Shown here: positions 38,143 to 47,065 of the stretch, in pieces
Layout: each line of letters starts with the position of its first letter
How positions within the stretch are numbered: the first letter of the stretch is position 1
From: Poseidonibacter lekithochrous
GTDB lineage: Bacteria; Campylobacterota; Campylobacteria; Campylobacterales; Arcobacteraceae
Length of the DNA stretch: 64,000 nucleotides
Reading direction: 5' to 3'
Assembly: GCF_013283835.1 (NCBI RefSeq)
Contig: NZ_CP054052.1
Location: 744,001 to 808,000 of the forward strand
The notes under the pieces: generated by a model
Seen by the model: only the letters and a program-made list of their open reading frames with translations
Told to the model about the DNA's origin: nothing
The model's database searches: none
Position numbers and translations under genes: made by a program

Positions 38143-39959
38143 TACGAAATCTTATCAATTTTAAATGTGAAGTTAATGAATTTTTTAAAATCACTAACAA
38201 TTTTGAAAGAATCTTTTAATAAATCTCTTTCAATTTTTCCTAAAGTATGAGTATCTATTTCATTTGTAATTTTTTTATTTTCTTGAACATATTCAAGTTG
38301 AGCTTTTAATCTTAATGTATTTACTACATCAAAAGCCTCTTGTAATTCTGCTGCTTGTTCTTTTTCTAGAACTTTTCTTTGCTCTAAAAGTTTTATTCTT
38401 TTAACTGTAGTTGTTTCTCTAATTCGCTCACGTAAAGCAAGTGATCTTATACCTTGAACTATTGGGAAAACAGCAGTTTTTTTAATATCAATATAATGTA
38501 CTTTTGTCATAAAGTTTGCAATTGTACTTGGTGTATCAAAAGTTAGAGTGGCTTTTGCAAAATATGCCATAAACACATCTTTATCATGTAGCTTATAGAA
38601 TAAATCATCTTTTAGATTAATTAATAAATCTTTATCTCCAGCAACTGCAAAAGAGTCAAAGAATATAGCTAAATCCATGTAGTTTTGCATATCTGGAGCT
38701 TCAATCCATCTTGCAGTTTCACTTTTATATTCACTAACAGTTTTACACCAAAATGGATTTGAAACCATAATATTACCTTCACATGGTGGATAACCAAAAT
38801 CAATTAATGTTTCAGTGATTTTTTCCATAAAAGGTCTGTATTCATTAACATCAACTCCATCTTTAATTACTAGTGCATTATCTTGGTCAGTTTTCATGAT
38901 TTGTTCATTTCTACCTTCACTTCCCATTACAATAAAACAAGCATTTTTTTGTAAGTCTTCTGGTAGAATTAATTTATATAGTTTCTTATAAACTTTTGTA
39001 TTTAACTGTCCAATTAAATTTGATATGTGATTAACTTTTACACCTTTTGCATGTAAGGATTTGATTATATTTAGAAGGTCTTTACTTGCAGATTTTAACT
39101 CTTCAATATTTTTAGATTTTTTAATTTGTGTATCTACTACATAAGTATTATTTGCAAAATGAGATAAAACATCAATTTGCTCTAGTATTCCTAACATATC
39201 ACCATTTGAGTTTACAACTCCAACTCTTTTGATATTTCTTTTTATTAATACTGAAAGTGCATCGAATAAATAGTCATCATTGAATACAGTCATTAATGGA
39301 AATATTGCAATATCACTAACTGGAATAGATAAATCTCTTCCTTCTAATAAAACTTTTACTTTTAAAAGAGAATCTGTAATAATTCCATATTCGTTATTAT
39401 CACCTTTTATAAGAATTGTAGAAGTTTTATATTCCATTGATTTTTGAATTGCATCAATTAGTTTTGTATGTGGTTCTACAATACATGCATCATGTATTAA
39501 TGAATCATCAACTTTTGCAATCATAAATGAAGACAATTCAGAAGTGTATTCTTTATCTTTTAATGTTTTTAATTTATTCACTAAATCTTTTAAGAAGAAA
39601 TCTTTAAAGGCTTGATTCTCTTCTATTAGTTTTAAAAATGTATTTTTTTCTAATTCGTAACAAATTAGATCTTCATGTACTTTAAATGTATTTTTACATT
39701 CGCCATAAATAAGTGAGTTTGCATCAAAGGAGTCTTCTTGATGATAATCCATTACAATCTCATCATCACTGTATTCATATACAGTTCCCTTAATAATAAT
39801 AAAAAAGTGGTTTGAGATTTTCTCCGGACTAATTAAAACAGAATCTTTCGCATAATAAGCAATATCCATGTGTTTTATACAAATATCAGATTGCTCTTGA
39901 TTTAGAACTTCAAAGGGGTGGATGTTTGAAAGATAGGCTTCTTGATCTTGTAAACTCAT
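38142..39959 (-). CDS. cNMP-binding/CBS/DUF294 nucleotidyltransferase-like signalling protein 2
   Basis: 605 aa. Same domain order as the paralogue at 30768-32609: cNMP-binding-like N-terminus, CBS pair, DUF294 with GSEGRNEQIMKTDQDNA, and the C-terminal helical domain. The N-terminus has diverged most, so the two may sense different ligands. It lies next to the VC_2705-type symporter, the usual neighbour of such proteins in other proteobacteria. Confidence 0.88.
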   Translation of the reverse strand: MSLQDQEAYLSNIHPFEVLNQEQSDICIKHMDIAYYAKDSVLISPEKISNHFFIIIKGTVYEYSDDEIVMDYHQEDSFDANSLIYGECKNTFKVHEDLICYELEKNTFLKLIEENQAFKDFFLKDLVNKLKTLKDKEYTSELSSFMIAKVDDSLIHDACIVEPHTKLIDAIQKSMEYKTSTILIKGDNNEYGIITDSLLKVKVLLEGRDLSIPVSDIAIFPLMTVFNDDYLFDALSVLIKRNIKRVGVVNSNGDMLGILEQIDVLSHFANNTYVVDTQIKKSKNIEELKSASKDLLNIIKSLHAKGVKVNHISNLIGQLNTKVYKKLYKLILPEDLQKNACFIVMGSEGRNEQIMKTDQDNALVIKDGVDVNEYRPFMEKITETLIDFGYPPCEGNIMVSNPFWCKTVSEYKSETARWIEAPDMQNYMDLAIFFDSFAVAGDKDLLINLKDDLFYKLHDKDVFMAYFAKATLTFDTPSTIANFMTKVHYIDIKKTAVFPIVQGIRSLALRERIRETTTVKRIKLLEQRKVLEKEQAAELQEAFDVVNTLRLKAQLEYVQENKKITNEIDTHTLGKIERDLLKDSFKIVSDFKKFINFTFKIDKIS

Positions 39960-40092
39960 ATAGTGTCCTTGCAGTTAATATAATTTAATTATATATTAAT
40001 AAAATGTAATATAAATGGAATTTTTTTCTTGTTTCTGTAGATAATATTACTTTCTATTAATTAAAAACTTAGTTAATAGAAAATAATATAAT

Positions 40093-40122
40093 AAAAAAAA
40101 GCCAACCCGAAGGTTGACTTTT
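40093..40122 (-). terminator. Intrinsic terminator of the DUF4212-symporter operon
   Basis: Minus strand: AAAGTCAACC-TTCG-GGTTGGCTTT, a stable UUCG tetraloop stem with one wobble pair, then a T-run. Confidence 0.92.
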
Positions 40123-40130
40123 AGTAGGTT

Positions 40131-42026
40131 TTAGTGATCAACTGCCTCACCAGCACCTGAAGGAATTCTGATCTTTTCAACTAGATCTTGAATCTCTTGT
40201 GGTGGTTCTGGAGTCATTCTTGAAATAACTACTGCCACGATTAAGTGAAGTAATGTTCCAATTGTACCAATACCTGTAGGTGCAATTCCTAAGAAGTAAT
40301 CTTCTTTAGCTCCACCTAAGAATACGAAGTAGATAATGTAACCGAATGTGAAAATTAAACCAGTTAAAATACCAGCAATCGCACCTTCTTTATTCATTCT
40401 CTTATCGAATACACCAAGGATAATAGTTGGGAAGAATGCTGCTGCCGCTAAACCAAATGCGAACGCAACAACTTGTGCAACAAATCCAGGAGGGTTAATC
40501 CCTAAGTAACCAGCAACACAAATTGCAGCTACTGCTGAAACTCTTGCCCACATTAACTCAGTTTTTTCGTTTAATGTAGATTTACCAGTTTCTTTATCTT
40601 TAAAGATTACTTGTCCCATAAGGTCATGTGAAATTGCTGATGCAATTACAAGTAATAAACCTGCTGCTGTAGATAATGCTGCTGCAAGACCACCAGCTGC
40701 GATGAATGCGATTACCCAGTTAGGTAAGTTTGCAATCTCTGGATTTGCAAGTACCATGATATCTCTATCAACGTATAACTCATTTGCAATTCCGTTTCCT
40801 TTAGCTAATTCAGCTTCACCAGCTGGACCTTTAGCATTAGTTACAAGTCTATGACCGTCTTCTGCTCTTTTTTCACCATCAAATGCTGGTTTACCTTTTG
40901 CACCATCGAATGCTTTTCCAGTAGCGTATTGGATTTTACCATCGCCATTTCTATCATTCCATGCAATAAGACCACCATTTTCCCATGTTCTGAACCAGTT
41001 ACCATCATTTGGTGTACCATCAGAGTGAGATAATTCACCGTTTACAAATGCTTTGTATTCAGTGTTTTGTAAGTTCTTAATTAAGTTAACTCTTGAGAAA
41101 GAAGCAACTGAAGAAATAGTTGTATACATAATAGCAATAAATACTAATGCCCATCCTGCAGAGATTCTAGCATCTTTAACAGTTGGTACTGTAAAGAATC
41201 TAACAATAACGTGTGGAAGACCAGCTGTTCCTAACATTAACGCAGTTGTTAACATGAACATGTTCCATAAGTTACCTGGTTGAGTATAATCACTAAACCC
41301 TAAATCAGAAACCGCGGTATCTAGTGCATGCAGTAGATATGTTCCTTCTGGAATAACTTGTACACCTGAATCAAATGCAAATGAAGTTGTAGCAAAAATA
41401 CCTAATTGAGGTAAGAATGTATCAGTAACTTGTAATGATAAGAAAATTGCTGGAATCATGTAAGCAAAAATCATAACAACATATTGTGCAACTTGAGTAT
41501 AAGTAATACCTTTCATACCACCAAGAACAGAGTAGAAGAATACAATAGCCATACCAATAAGTACACCTGTATTTACATCAACTTGTAAGAATCTTGAGAA
41601 TACGATACCAACACCTCTCATTTGTCCAGCAACATATGTGAACGAAACGAAAATAACAGCAACAACTGCAACTAATCTAGCTGCATCTGAATAATATCTG
41701 TCACCAACGAAATCTGGAACTGTAAACTTACCAAACTTTCTTAAGTATGGAGCTAATAACATTGCTAGTAGAACGTATCCACCAGTCCAACCCATTAAAT
41801 AAGCACCACCATCAGAACCTTTGAAAGAAATGATTCCTGCTAATGAAATGAATGAAGCTGCTGACATCCAGTCTGCTGCTGTCGCCATACCATTTGCTAC
41901 TGGGTGAACCCCTCCACCTGCAACATAGAAATCTTTAGTAGATCCAGCTTTTGCCCAAAGTGCAATACCAATATAAACTGCGAACGAAATACCTACGAAT
42001 AGGTAAATTAATGATTGTAATTCCAT
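40131..42026 (-). CDS. Sodium:solute symporter, VC_2705 subfamily
   Basis: 631 aa, with about 13 membrane helices. The core FYVAGGGVHPVANGMATAAD and LPHVIVRFFTV are SSS-family; the long loop at about 320-420, which contains DRNGDGKIQYATGK, is typical of the VC_2705 subfamily. These transporters are found beside DUF4212, DUF294 and acetyl-CoA synthetase genes and are thought to import acetate or other short carboxylates. It is 11 bp after its DUF4212 partner. It differs clearly from the two ActP proteins. Confidence 0.92.
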   Translation of the reverse strand: MELQSLIYLFVGISFAVYIGIALWAKAGSTKDFYVAGGGVHPVANGMATAADWMSAASFISLAGIISFKGSDGGAYLMGWTGGYVLLAMLLAPYLRKFGKFTVPDFVGDRYYSDAARLVAVVAVIFVSFTYVAGQMRGVGIVFSRFLQVDVNTGVLIGMAIVFFYSVLGGMKGITYTQVAQYVVMIFAYMIPAIFLSLQVTDTFLPQLGIFATTSFAFDSGVQVIPEGTYLLHALDTAVSDLGFSDYTQPGNLWNMFMLTTALMLGTAGLPHVIVRFFTVPTVKDARISAGWALVFIAIMYTTISSVASFSRVNLIKNLQNTEYKAFVNGELSHSDGTPNDGNWFRTWENGGLIAWNDRNGDGKIQYATGKAFDGAKGKPAFDGEKRAEDGHRLVTNAKGPAGEAELAKGNGIANELYVDRDIMVLANPEIANLPNWVIAFIAAGGLAAALSTAAGLLLVIASAISHDLMGQVIFKDKETGKSTLNEKTELMWARVSAVAAICVAGYLGINPPGFVAQVVAFAFGLAAAAFFPTIILGVFDKRMNKEGAIAGILTGLIFTFGYIIYFVFLGGAKEDYFLGIAPTGIGTIGTLLHLIVAVVISRMTPEPPQEIQDLVEKIRIPSGAGEAVDH

Positions 42027-42037
42027 CTTGTTAACTC

Positions 42038-42292
42038 CTATTCACTAACGCCGTATTTTTCGTCGATACTTGTCATTACTTTAACGTAAATGAAGATTAA
42101 TATAACGAATACGTAAATTGCACCTTGTTGTGCAAACCAATAACCTAATTTAACACCACTAATTTCAATAGTGTTAAGTTCATTAATGAATAAAATCCCA
42201 CATCCAAAAGATACAACGAACCAAACTACTAATAGTTTAAGAATCATTGCAATGTTTTCTTTCCAATATGCTTGTGCTTTTTCTGGACTCAT
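42038..42292 (-). CDS. DUF4212 small membrane partner of the symporter
   Basis: 84 aa with two membrane helices (LLVVWFVVSFGCGILFI and GAIYVFVILIFIYVKVM) and the typical N-terminal YWKENIAMI. DUF4212 is the usual small partner gene of VC_2705-type symporters, as DUF485 is for ActP. It heads the operon; its promoter has two copies of the direct-repeat operator. Confidence 0.9.
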   Translation of the reverse strand: MSPEKAQAYWKENIAMILKLLVVWFVVSFGCGILFINELNTIEISGVKLGYWFAQQGAIYVFVILIFIYVKVMTSIDEKYGVSE

Positions 42293-42353
42293 ATTCTGCT
42301 CTCCTTATTGATTTTTACCAAACAAGTAAATTGTTTAATAATTTAACATTGAA

Positions 42354-42436
42354 AGTATAGTAAGTGTAGATAGCAAAAAGATAGCAATTAAAAAAGAATT
42401 TAAAAAAATTATTTTGAACGTAGTATTAGAGTAGCA
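42354..42436 (-). promoter_or_regulatory. DUF4212-symporter promoter with two direct-repeat operators
   Basis: Proximal site, coding strand: TGCTAT-CTTTT-TGCTAT (42370-42386), 10 bp, then TATACT (42354-42359). A second site TGCTAC-TCTAA-TACTAC lies at 42420-42436, exactly 50 bp further upstream, on the same face of the helix. A further single TAGCG word lies at 42448-42452. Confidence 0.75.
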
Positions 42437-42470
42437 ATATATCTATGTAGCGACCATAGGGTCGGGCTTC

Positions 42471-43133
42471 TTAAACAGAATAATATCTGTCAATTTTATA
42501 ACCCAATCCTCTGATATTTTTTATAAAGTCTTCTTTTAGAGCTTTTTTAAGTCTTGATATTTCAGCTCTTATTGTAGGATTGTCGATGTTCTCCCCATCC
42601 CAGATGTCAATTCTGAATCTCTCGAAGTCTACAATCATATTAATATTAAGTGCTAAGATATGAATTATTTCTAATTGCTTCTTAGTTAGACTTTGTGGTT
42701 CACCATTAAAATATAGAGTTTGATTATCTTTTGAATAAGAATAATTCTCTGAGAATCTAATATGTGATGTATTATTTTGTTCTTTTTTAAGAATTAGATT
42801 AATTTTAATAGCCAATTCTTCTAAGTGGAATGGTTTTTTAAGATATTCTCTAGCTCCAAGCTCATATGCCTTAGAAATGTCTTCTATATCTATTAGCGCA
42901 GAAATAAATATAGTAGGAATATATACTTTTTTAGTATTAAGTTCTTGTAGTATAGTAAAACCATCTTTTGTTGGAACATTTATATCTAGTATTAATAAAT
43001 CATAAGTACTATCAATATTATCCAACACCTCTTGCCCATCAGTAAAACTTTCAACCATATGTCCAATATTTTTTAAATATTCACAAATGGCATTGTTTAA
43101 CATTAATTCATCTTCAAGTAGTAGTATCTTCAT
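42471..43133 (-). CDS. OmpR/PhoB-family response regulator of the acetate island
   Basis: 220 aa. Receiver domain with the acidic pair in LLLEDE, phospho-acceptor Asp at about residue 50 (LLILDINVP) and Lys in KKPF; C-terminal winged helix (about 125-217) with TRAEISRLKKAL-like recognition region and RGLGYKI. Such regulators bind direct repeats about one helical turn apart, which is what the acetate promoters in this window have. It overlaps the kinase gene by 20 bp. Target assignment is inference. Confidence 0.93.
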   Translation of the reverse strand: MKILLLEDELMLNNAICEYLKNIGHMVESFTDGQEVLDNIDSTYDLLILDINVPTKDGFTILQELNTKKVYIPTIFISALIDIEDISKAYELGAREYLKKPFHLEELAIKINLILKKEQNNTSHIRFSENYSYSKDNQTLYFNGEPQSLTKKQLEIIHILALNINMIVDFERFRIDIWDGENIDNPTIRAEISRLKKALKEDFIKNIRGLGYKIDRYYSV

Positions 43134-44697
43134 TTATCTTAAACCTATATGTAAATTTTGTTTCTTTGTCGTTTGATTCTAAATTAATCAATACAGAACT
43201 TTTATCGCAAATATCTTTTACGATCTTTAATCCTAAACCAAATCCTCCCCTTGCTGAGTTTTCTCTATAGAAGTCATCAAAAATTCTATTTTTATAATCT
43301 ATTTTTTTTGAATTAGTTGAAACAGAAAACTCTATTTCACTGTCATTAACATAATCAAGTCTTACAAATACTGGTGATTTAGGGTAAGAATATTTGATTG
43401 CATTTGATAAGTTATTATCAATTACCCTTTGTAATTCAGTTTTATTAAATTTTATATAAATATCATCTTGTATATTACTTACAAAGTATAATGAATTAGA
43501 TATAGCAATTTCATCAAAGAAATCTAATCTATTTATTAGTATCTCTGTATAATTTAAATACTCTTTTTCATAAACTACACGATCTTTTTTAATAAGATAA
43601 GATAAATCATCATAAATGTATTGAATTATTTTAGAACCAGATTCAATGTTAATTATATATTTGTTATTAGGAATATTCATTTTTAATAAGTCAATATTTG
43701 TTTGAATAATTGATAGTGGAGTATTAATCTCATGTACTGAGTTTTTAATAAAAGTTTTTTGTGATTCTATTAGTTTTGTTAATTCTTTAGTTTTCTCATC
43801 TACTTTATACTCAAGATTTTTATTTAAATCTTCTAACATATGAGTTTTTAGTTTTATATTATTCATTGCATCTGTTGCATAATTTGCAATTACTTTAAAT
43901 TCTCCAAAGATAATTCTATTTTGATTGATTGGATCATCATTATCTTGAGACTCTTTAAAATATTTACCTATTTCTTTTACATCATTGACAATCAATATGG
44001 TTGCATTTTTATAAATGAAAATTGAATATAAAACAAGCATTATTGTTAAAGACGTGATTTGAAGAGTATAATCAGACATTTTTTGATTGTATTCTTCATT
44101 TTTTTCTTTTACTAGTTTTTCAATTTCGTCTAAATATACACCTTTACCAATAGTCCATTGCCATTTGTCATAAGAGTTTGCATAAGATATTTTTTGAACA
44201 TTTTTACTAATATCAGGTTTATACCATATATAATCAACATAACCGCCTATATATCGCTTTGAGGCTTTGATTAGGTCATATATAACTCTTTTACCTGTAT
44301 TGTCTATCATATTAATTCTATTGTCACCAATACTGTCTTTTGCTACAGGATGAAATAACAATGTTCCATCATAAGAATAGATAAAAATGTAATCACTAAT
44401 ATCTCTTTTACTTTTCATTTTTTCAATTGCTAGTAAAATATCTTTTTTGATTTCATCTTCTGGTTTAATATTTTCGTATTTGTTATGATAGTATTCGATA
44501 AAACTGATTACTGAGTTTATATCATTTTTAATTAGTTCTTTTTGATTGCTTGTAAAGTCTGATTTTAGAGTACTGATTTTTTCTTGTAATTCATCATGAG
44601 CATTTTCTATTATTATAAATGTAAAAAATGAGATTAATACAACAATGAATAGAATGCTGTATACAATAAGGTGATATAAGCTTTTCGCTTTAAACAT
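43114..44697 (-). CDS. Membrane sensor histidine kinase with Cache sensor domain
   Basis: 527 aa. Membrane helices at about 9-31 and 210-229 enclose a periplasmic domain (about 35-205) with FHPVAKDSIGDNRINMID, GGYVDYIWYKP and WTIGKGVYLDEI, the pattern of single Cache (sCache_2) domains. Members of that group often bind short carboxylates such as acetate, propionate or lactate. The kinase core has H322 in SVHEINTPLSII, the N box NNLSNAIKYS and G box GGFGLGLKIV. It phosphorylates the overlapping response regulator. That acetate is the signal is inferred from domain and context. Confidence 0.92.
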   Translation of the reverse strand: MFKAKSLYHLIVYSILFIVVLISFFTFIIIENAHDELQEKISTLKSDFTSNQKELIKNDINSVISFIEYYHNKYENIKPEDEIKKDILLAIEKMKSKRDISDYIFIYSYDGTLLFHPVAKDSIGDNRINMIDNTGKRVIYDLIKASKRYIGGYVDYIWYKPDISKNVQKISYANSYDKWQWTIGKGVYLDEIEKLVKEKNEEYNQKMSDYTLQITSLTIMLVLYSIFIYKNATILIVNDVKEIGKYFKESQDNDDPINQNRIIFGEFKVIANYATDAMNNIKLKTHMLEDLNKNLEYKVDEKTKELTKLIESQKTFIKNSVHEINTPLSIIQTNIDLLKMNIPNNKYIINIESGSKIIQYIYDDLSYLIKKDRVVYEKEYLNYTEILINRLDFFDEIAISNSLYFVSNIQDDIYIKFNKTELQRVIDNNLSNAIKYSYPKSPVFVRLDYVNDSEIEFSVSTNSKKIDYKNRIFDDFYRENSARGGFGLGLKIVKDICDKSSVLINLESNDKETKFTYRFKINEDTTT

Positions 44698-44797
44698 AAA
44701 AAATCTTCCTAAGGTTTAGTGTAGGATTAGAATAGCTTTATTTATATAAGAAAGAACTTTTGTATATAAGAATTATATGATTTTTTTGTTATTTAAG

Positions 44798-44874
44798 TGG
44801 CGCGGTAGAAGGGACTCGAACCCTCGACCTCCTGCGTGACAGGCAGGCGTTCTAACCAACTAAACTACTACCGC
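44798..44874 (-). tRNA. tRNA-Asp (GTC), cassette 1
   Basis: 77 bases with encoded CCA; acceptor GCGGTAG/CTACCGC, discriminator G, anticodon GTC. Last gene of the array in transcription order. Confidence 0.97.
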
Positions 44875-44967
44875 GCTTAAAGATATTAAATACATGAGTA
44901 TTTAAAAGTCACTTGATAAAAATCTTTAAAAAATCTAATGCTACTGCATTTTGTGATTGTTTAAAAA

Positions 44968-45043
44968 TGGTGGTCGATGCAAGACTCGAACTTGCGACGT
45001 CTACCTTGTAAGGGTAGCGCTCTACCAACTGAGCTAATCGACC
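44968..45043 (-). tRNA. tRNA-Val (TAC), cassette 1
   Basis: 76 bases with encoded CCA; acceptor GGTCGAT/ATCGACC, anticodon TAC. Confidence 0.97.
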
Positions 45044-45059
45044 ATAATATTAATTGTGT

Positions 45060-45134
45060 TGGTGACCCCTAGGAGACTCGAACTCCTGTGATTGGAATGA
45101 AAATCCAAGATCCTAACCGCTAGATGAAGGGGCC
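45060..45134 (-). tRNA. tRNA-Glu (TTC), cassette 1
   Basis: 75 bases with encoded CCA; acceptor GGCCCCT/AGGGGTC with one wobble pair, anticodon TTC. A likely substrate of the MnmA enzymes encoded in this window. Confidence 0.97.
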
Positions 45135-45189
45135 AACATTATAATAATAAATTTTGTGATTGTTTGTATATTCAAATCATAAATTTGAA

Positions 45190-45265
45190 TGGTGACCCGT
45201 GATGGATTCGAACCATCGGCCACCTCCTTAAAAGGGAGATGCTCTACCAGCTGAGCTAACGGGTC
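45190..45265 (-). tRNA. tRNA-Lys (TTT), cassette 1
   Basis: 76 bases with encoded CCA; acceptor GACCCGT/ACGGGTC, anticodon TTT. A likely MnmA substrate. Confidence 0.97.
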
Positions 45266-45320
45266 ACAATGAAAATAATTGTATTTAAAAATATGATCTA
45301 AATCATTTTTTTAAATTTAG

Positions 45321-45397
45321 TGGCGCGGTAGAAGGGACTCGAACCCTCGACCTCCTGCGTGACAGGCAGGCGTTCTAACCAACTAAACTACTACCGC
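45321..45397 (-). tRNA. tRNA-Asp (GTC), cassette 2
   Basis: 77 bases, identical in form to the other Asp copies; CCA encoded. Confidence 0.97.
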
Positions 45398-45492
45398 ACT
45401 ATTAATACTAAACACTAGGTATTTAGAAGTCACTTTGAAAAAATGAATCTTTAAAAAATCTAATGCCACTGCATTTTGTGATTATTTAAAAA

Positions 45493-45568
45493 TGGTGGTC
45501 GATGCAAGACTCGAACTTGCGACGTCTACCTTGTAAGGGTAGCGCTCTACCAACTGAGCTAATCGACC
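45493..45568 (-). tRNA. tRNA-Val (TAC), cassette 2
   Basis: 76 bases; 2 bases from the Glu gene, so the two must be separated by processing. Confidence 0.97.
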
Positions 45569-45570
45569 GA

Positions 45571-45645
45571 TGGTGACCCCTAGGAGACTCGAACTCCTGT
45601 GATTGGAATGAAAATCCAAGATCCTAACCGCTAGATGAAGGGGCC
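45571..45645 (-). tRNA. tRNA-Glu (TTC), cassette 2
   Basis: 75 bases; CCA encoded. Confidence 0.97.
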
Positions 45646-45687
45646 ATCGTTTAACATTATATTGTGAATTCAAATCATAAATTTGAA

Positions 45688-45763
45688 TGGTGACCCGTGA
45701 TGGATTCGAACCATCGGCCACCTCCTTAAAAGGGAGATGCTCTACCAGCTGAGCTAACGGGTC
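45688..45763 (-). tRNA. tRNA-Lys (TTT), cassette 2
   Basis: 76 bases; CCA encoded. Confidence 0.97.
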
Positions 45764-45780
45764 ACAATGAAAAAAAATAG

Positions 45781-45857
45781 TGGCGCGGTAGAAGGGACTC
45801 GAACCCTCGACCTCCTGCGTGACAGGCAGGCGTTCTAACCAACTAAACTACTACCGC
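45781..45857 (-). tRNA. tRNA-Asp (GTC), cassette 3
   Basis: 77 bases; CCA encoded. Confidence 0.97.
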
Positions 45858-45952
45858 ACTATTAATACTAAACACTAGGTATTTAGAAGTCACTTTGAAA
45901 AAATGAATCTTTAAAAAATCTAATGCCACTGCATTTTGTGATTATTTAAAAA

Positions 45953-46028
45953 TGGTGGTCGATGCAAGACTCGAACTTGCGACGTCTACCTTGTAAGGGT
46001 AGCGCTCTACCAACTGAGCTAATCGACC
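45953..46028 (-). tRNA. tRNA-Val (TAC), cassette 3
   Basis: 76 bases; CCA encoded. Confidence 0.97.
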
Positions 46029-46030
46029 GA

Positions 46031-46105
46031 TGGTGACCCCTAGGAGACTCGAACTCCTGTGATTGGAATGAAAATCCAAGATCCTAACCGCTAGATGAAG
46101 GGGCC
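46031..46105 (-). tRNA. tRNA-Glu (TTC), cassette 3
   Basis: 75 bases; CCA encoded. Confidence 0.97.
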
Positions 46106-46147
46106 ATCGTTTAACATTATATTGTGAATTCAAATCATAAATTTGAA

Positions 46148-46223
46148 TGGTGACCCGTGATGGATTCGAACCATCGGCCACCTCCTTAAAAGGGAGATGC
46201 TCTACCAGCTGAGCTAACGGGTC
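46148..46223 (-). tRNA. tRNA-Lys (TTT), cassette 3
   Basis: 76 bases; CCA encoded. Confidence 0.97.
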
Positions 46224-46240
46224 ACAATGAAAAAAAATAG

Positions 46241-46317
46241 TGGCGCGGTAGAAGGGACTCGAACCCTCGACCTCCTGCGTGACAGGCAGGCGTTCTAACC
46301 AACTAAACTACTACCGC
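46241..46317 (-). tRNA. tRNA-Asp (GTC), cassette 4
   Basis: 77 bases; CCA encoded. Confidence 0.97.
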
Positions 46318-46411
46318 ACTATTAATACTAAATACTAGGTATTTAGAAGTCACTTTGAAAAATGAATCTTTAAAAAATCTAATGCCACTGCATTTTGTGA
46401 TTATTTAAAAA

Positions 46412-46487
46412 TGGTGGTCGATGCAAGACTCGAACTTGCGACGTCTACCTTGTAAGGGTAGCGCTCTACCAACTGAGCTAATCGACC
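46412..46487 (-). tRNA. tRNA-Val (TAC), cassette 4
   Basis: 76 bases; CCA encoded. Confidence 0.97.
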
Positions 46488-46489
46488 GA

Positions 46490-46564
46490 TGGTGACCCCT
46501 AGGAGACTCGAACTCCTGTGATTGGAATGAAAATCCAAGATCCTAACCGCTAGATGAAGGGGCC
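46490..46564 (-). tRNA. tRNA-Glu (TTC), cassette 4
   Basis: 75 bases; CCA encoded. Confidence 0.97.
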
Positions 46565-46606
46565 ATCGTTTAACATTATATTGTGAATTCAAATCATAAA
46601 TTTGAA

Positions 46607-46682
46607 TGGTGACCCGTGATGGATTCGAACCATCGGCCACCTCCTTAAAAGGGAGATGCTCTACCAGCTGAGCTAACGGGTC
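46607..46682 (-). tRNA. tRNA-Lys (TTT), cassette 4
   Basis: 76 bases; CCA encoded. Confidence 0.97.
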
Positions 46683-46699
46683 ACAATGAAAAAAAATAG

Positions 46700-46776
46700 T
46701 GGCGCGGTAGAAGGGACTCGAACCCTCGACCTCCTGCGTGACAGGCAGGCGTTCTAACCAACTAAACTACTACCGC
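46700..46776 (-). tRNA. tRNA-Asp (GTC), cassette 5
   Basis: 77 bases; CCA encoded. Confidence 0.97.
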
Positions 46777-46870
46777 ACTATTAATACTAAATACTAGGTA
46801 TTTAGAAGTCACTTTGAAAAATGAATCTTTAAAAAATCTAATGCCACTGCATTTTGTGATTATTTAAAAA

Positions 46871-46946
46871 TGGTGGTCGATGCAAGACTCGAACTTGCGA
46901 CGTCTACCTTGTAAGGGTAGCGCTCTACCAACTGAGCTAATCGACC
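46871..46946 (-). tRNA. tRNA-Val (TAC), cassette 5
   Basis: 76 bases; CCA encoded. Confidence 0.97.
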
Positions 46947-46948
46947 GA

Positions 46949-47023
46949 TGGTGACCCCTAGGAGACTCGAACTCCTGTGATTGGAATGAAAATCCAAGAT
47001 CCTAACCGCTAGATGAAGGGGCC
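46949..47023 (-). tRNA. tRNA-Glu (TTC), cassette 5
   Basis: 75 bases; CCA encoded. Confidence 0.97.
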
Positions 47024-47065
47024 ATCGTTTAACATTATATTGTGAATTCAAATCATAAATTTGAA

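Noticed and set aside
44721-44737. A degenerate copy of the acetate direct repeat (GTAGGA-N5-ATAGCT on the plus strand) before the sensor kinase
   Set aside because: The 11-bp period fits, but two bases differ and the -10 position would fall on the ribosome site. Autoregulation is possible but not supported well enough.
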